The notes beneath the pieces are model-generated. The model was not told the DNA's origin, ran no database searches, and worked only from the letters and a program-made list of their open reading frames with translations. Below are positions 13,262-13,279 of a stretch of 13,279 nucleotides of DNA, piece by piece; position 1 is the stretch's first letter, and each line of letters opens with the position of its first letter. The stretch lies in contig NZ_JBDNRK010000083.1 of assembly GCF_047718555.1 (NCBI RefSeq), forward strand, positions 1 to 13,279. The letters run 5' to 3'. A program made the position numbers and the translations under genes. Origin of the DNA: Clostridium_I sp047718555 (lineage in GTDB: Bacteria > Bacillota > Clostridia > Clostridiales > Clostridiaceae).

Positions 13262-13279
13262 CAAAATCGAAGATTTTGG
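13262..13279. repeat. Right-edge hairpin and terminal repeat
   Basis: CAAAATC-gaa-GATTTTG (13262-13278) is a perfect 7-bp stem. The last ten bases repeat the first ten of the window. The preceding 60 bases (13209-13261) have mixed base composition, unlike the AT-rich promoter beside them, and belong to no supported gene. I infer that this is the other side of the repeat seen at position 1. Confidence 0.4.

Noticed and set aside
13124..13264. Extended N-terminus of the ABC ATPase
   Set aside because: The extension would translate the promoter, both palindromes and the edge repeat. The ribosome binding site supports the ATG at 13123.

Overview
The window is AT-rich DNA from a low-GC Firmicute, most likely a Clostridium (sensu stricto). 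The grounds are strong AGGAGG-type ribosome binding sites, A/T-ending codons, families typical of clostridia and an IS200/IS605 element. No rRNA, tRNA, CRISPR array or replication gene was seen. Genes are spaced with their own terminators, as in an accessory or frequently rearranged chromosomal region. Nearly all genes after position 2600 are on the minus strand; tetR (8037-8597) is the exception.

Layout. (1) 1-2300 is decayed mobile DNA. It holds a repeat-like left edge, a broken gene remnant, an IS200/IS605 element with a dead tnpA but an intact tnpB and right end/omega-RNA region, and the C-terminal part of a macrolide-type glycosyltransferase directly against the element's right end. (2) 2551-3488 is a MerR/GyrI-like regulator with its promoter. 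(3) 3664-4025 is a 55-residue small protein with a perfect ribosome binding site and its own terminator. (4) 4156-5394 is a tight three-gene minus-strand cluster of small soluble proteins that look like orphan immunity genes. Upstream of it lies a start-less Pro/Thr-rich tail of a surface protein (5461-5784). (5) 5820-8626 is an isochorismatase-like hydrolase, an MdtG-like MFS drug efflux pump and a divergent TetR regulator, with a six-half-site operator array between the last two. (6) 8654-10162 is a DJ-1/PfpI isonitrile-hydratase-like protein followed by a QueG-like double [4Fe-4S] protein, behind a clear promoter. (7) 10290-13208 is a three-gene ABC-2 export operon whose promoter sits between two matching palindromes. 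(8) The right edge ends in the same ten bases as the left edge begins.

How the genes work together. Two export modules dominate, MFS/TetR and the ABC-2 operon, each with visible operator-like DNA. The MerR/GyrI regulator belongs to a family that senses small lipophilic compounds. With the glycosyltransferase remnant, this reads as a xenobiotic or antibiotic defence neighbourhood that has been reshuffled by repeats and an IS element. The immunity-like cluster without a recognisable toxin is the least explained part. I saw no complete new multi-gene system. The best leads are the immunity-like trio with its decapitated upstream gene, the 55-residue protein, the TnpB left without its transposase, and the paired palindromes around the ABC promoter.
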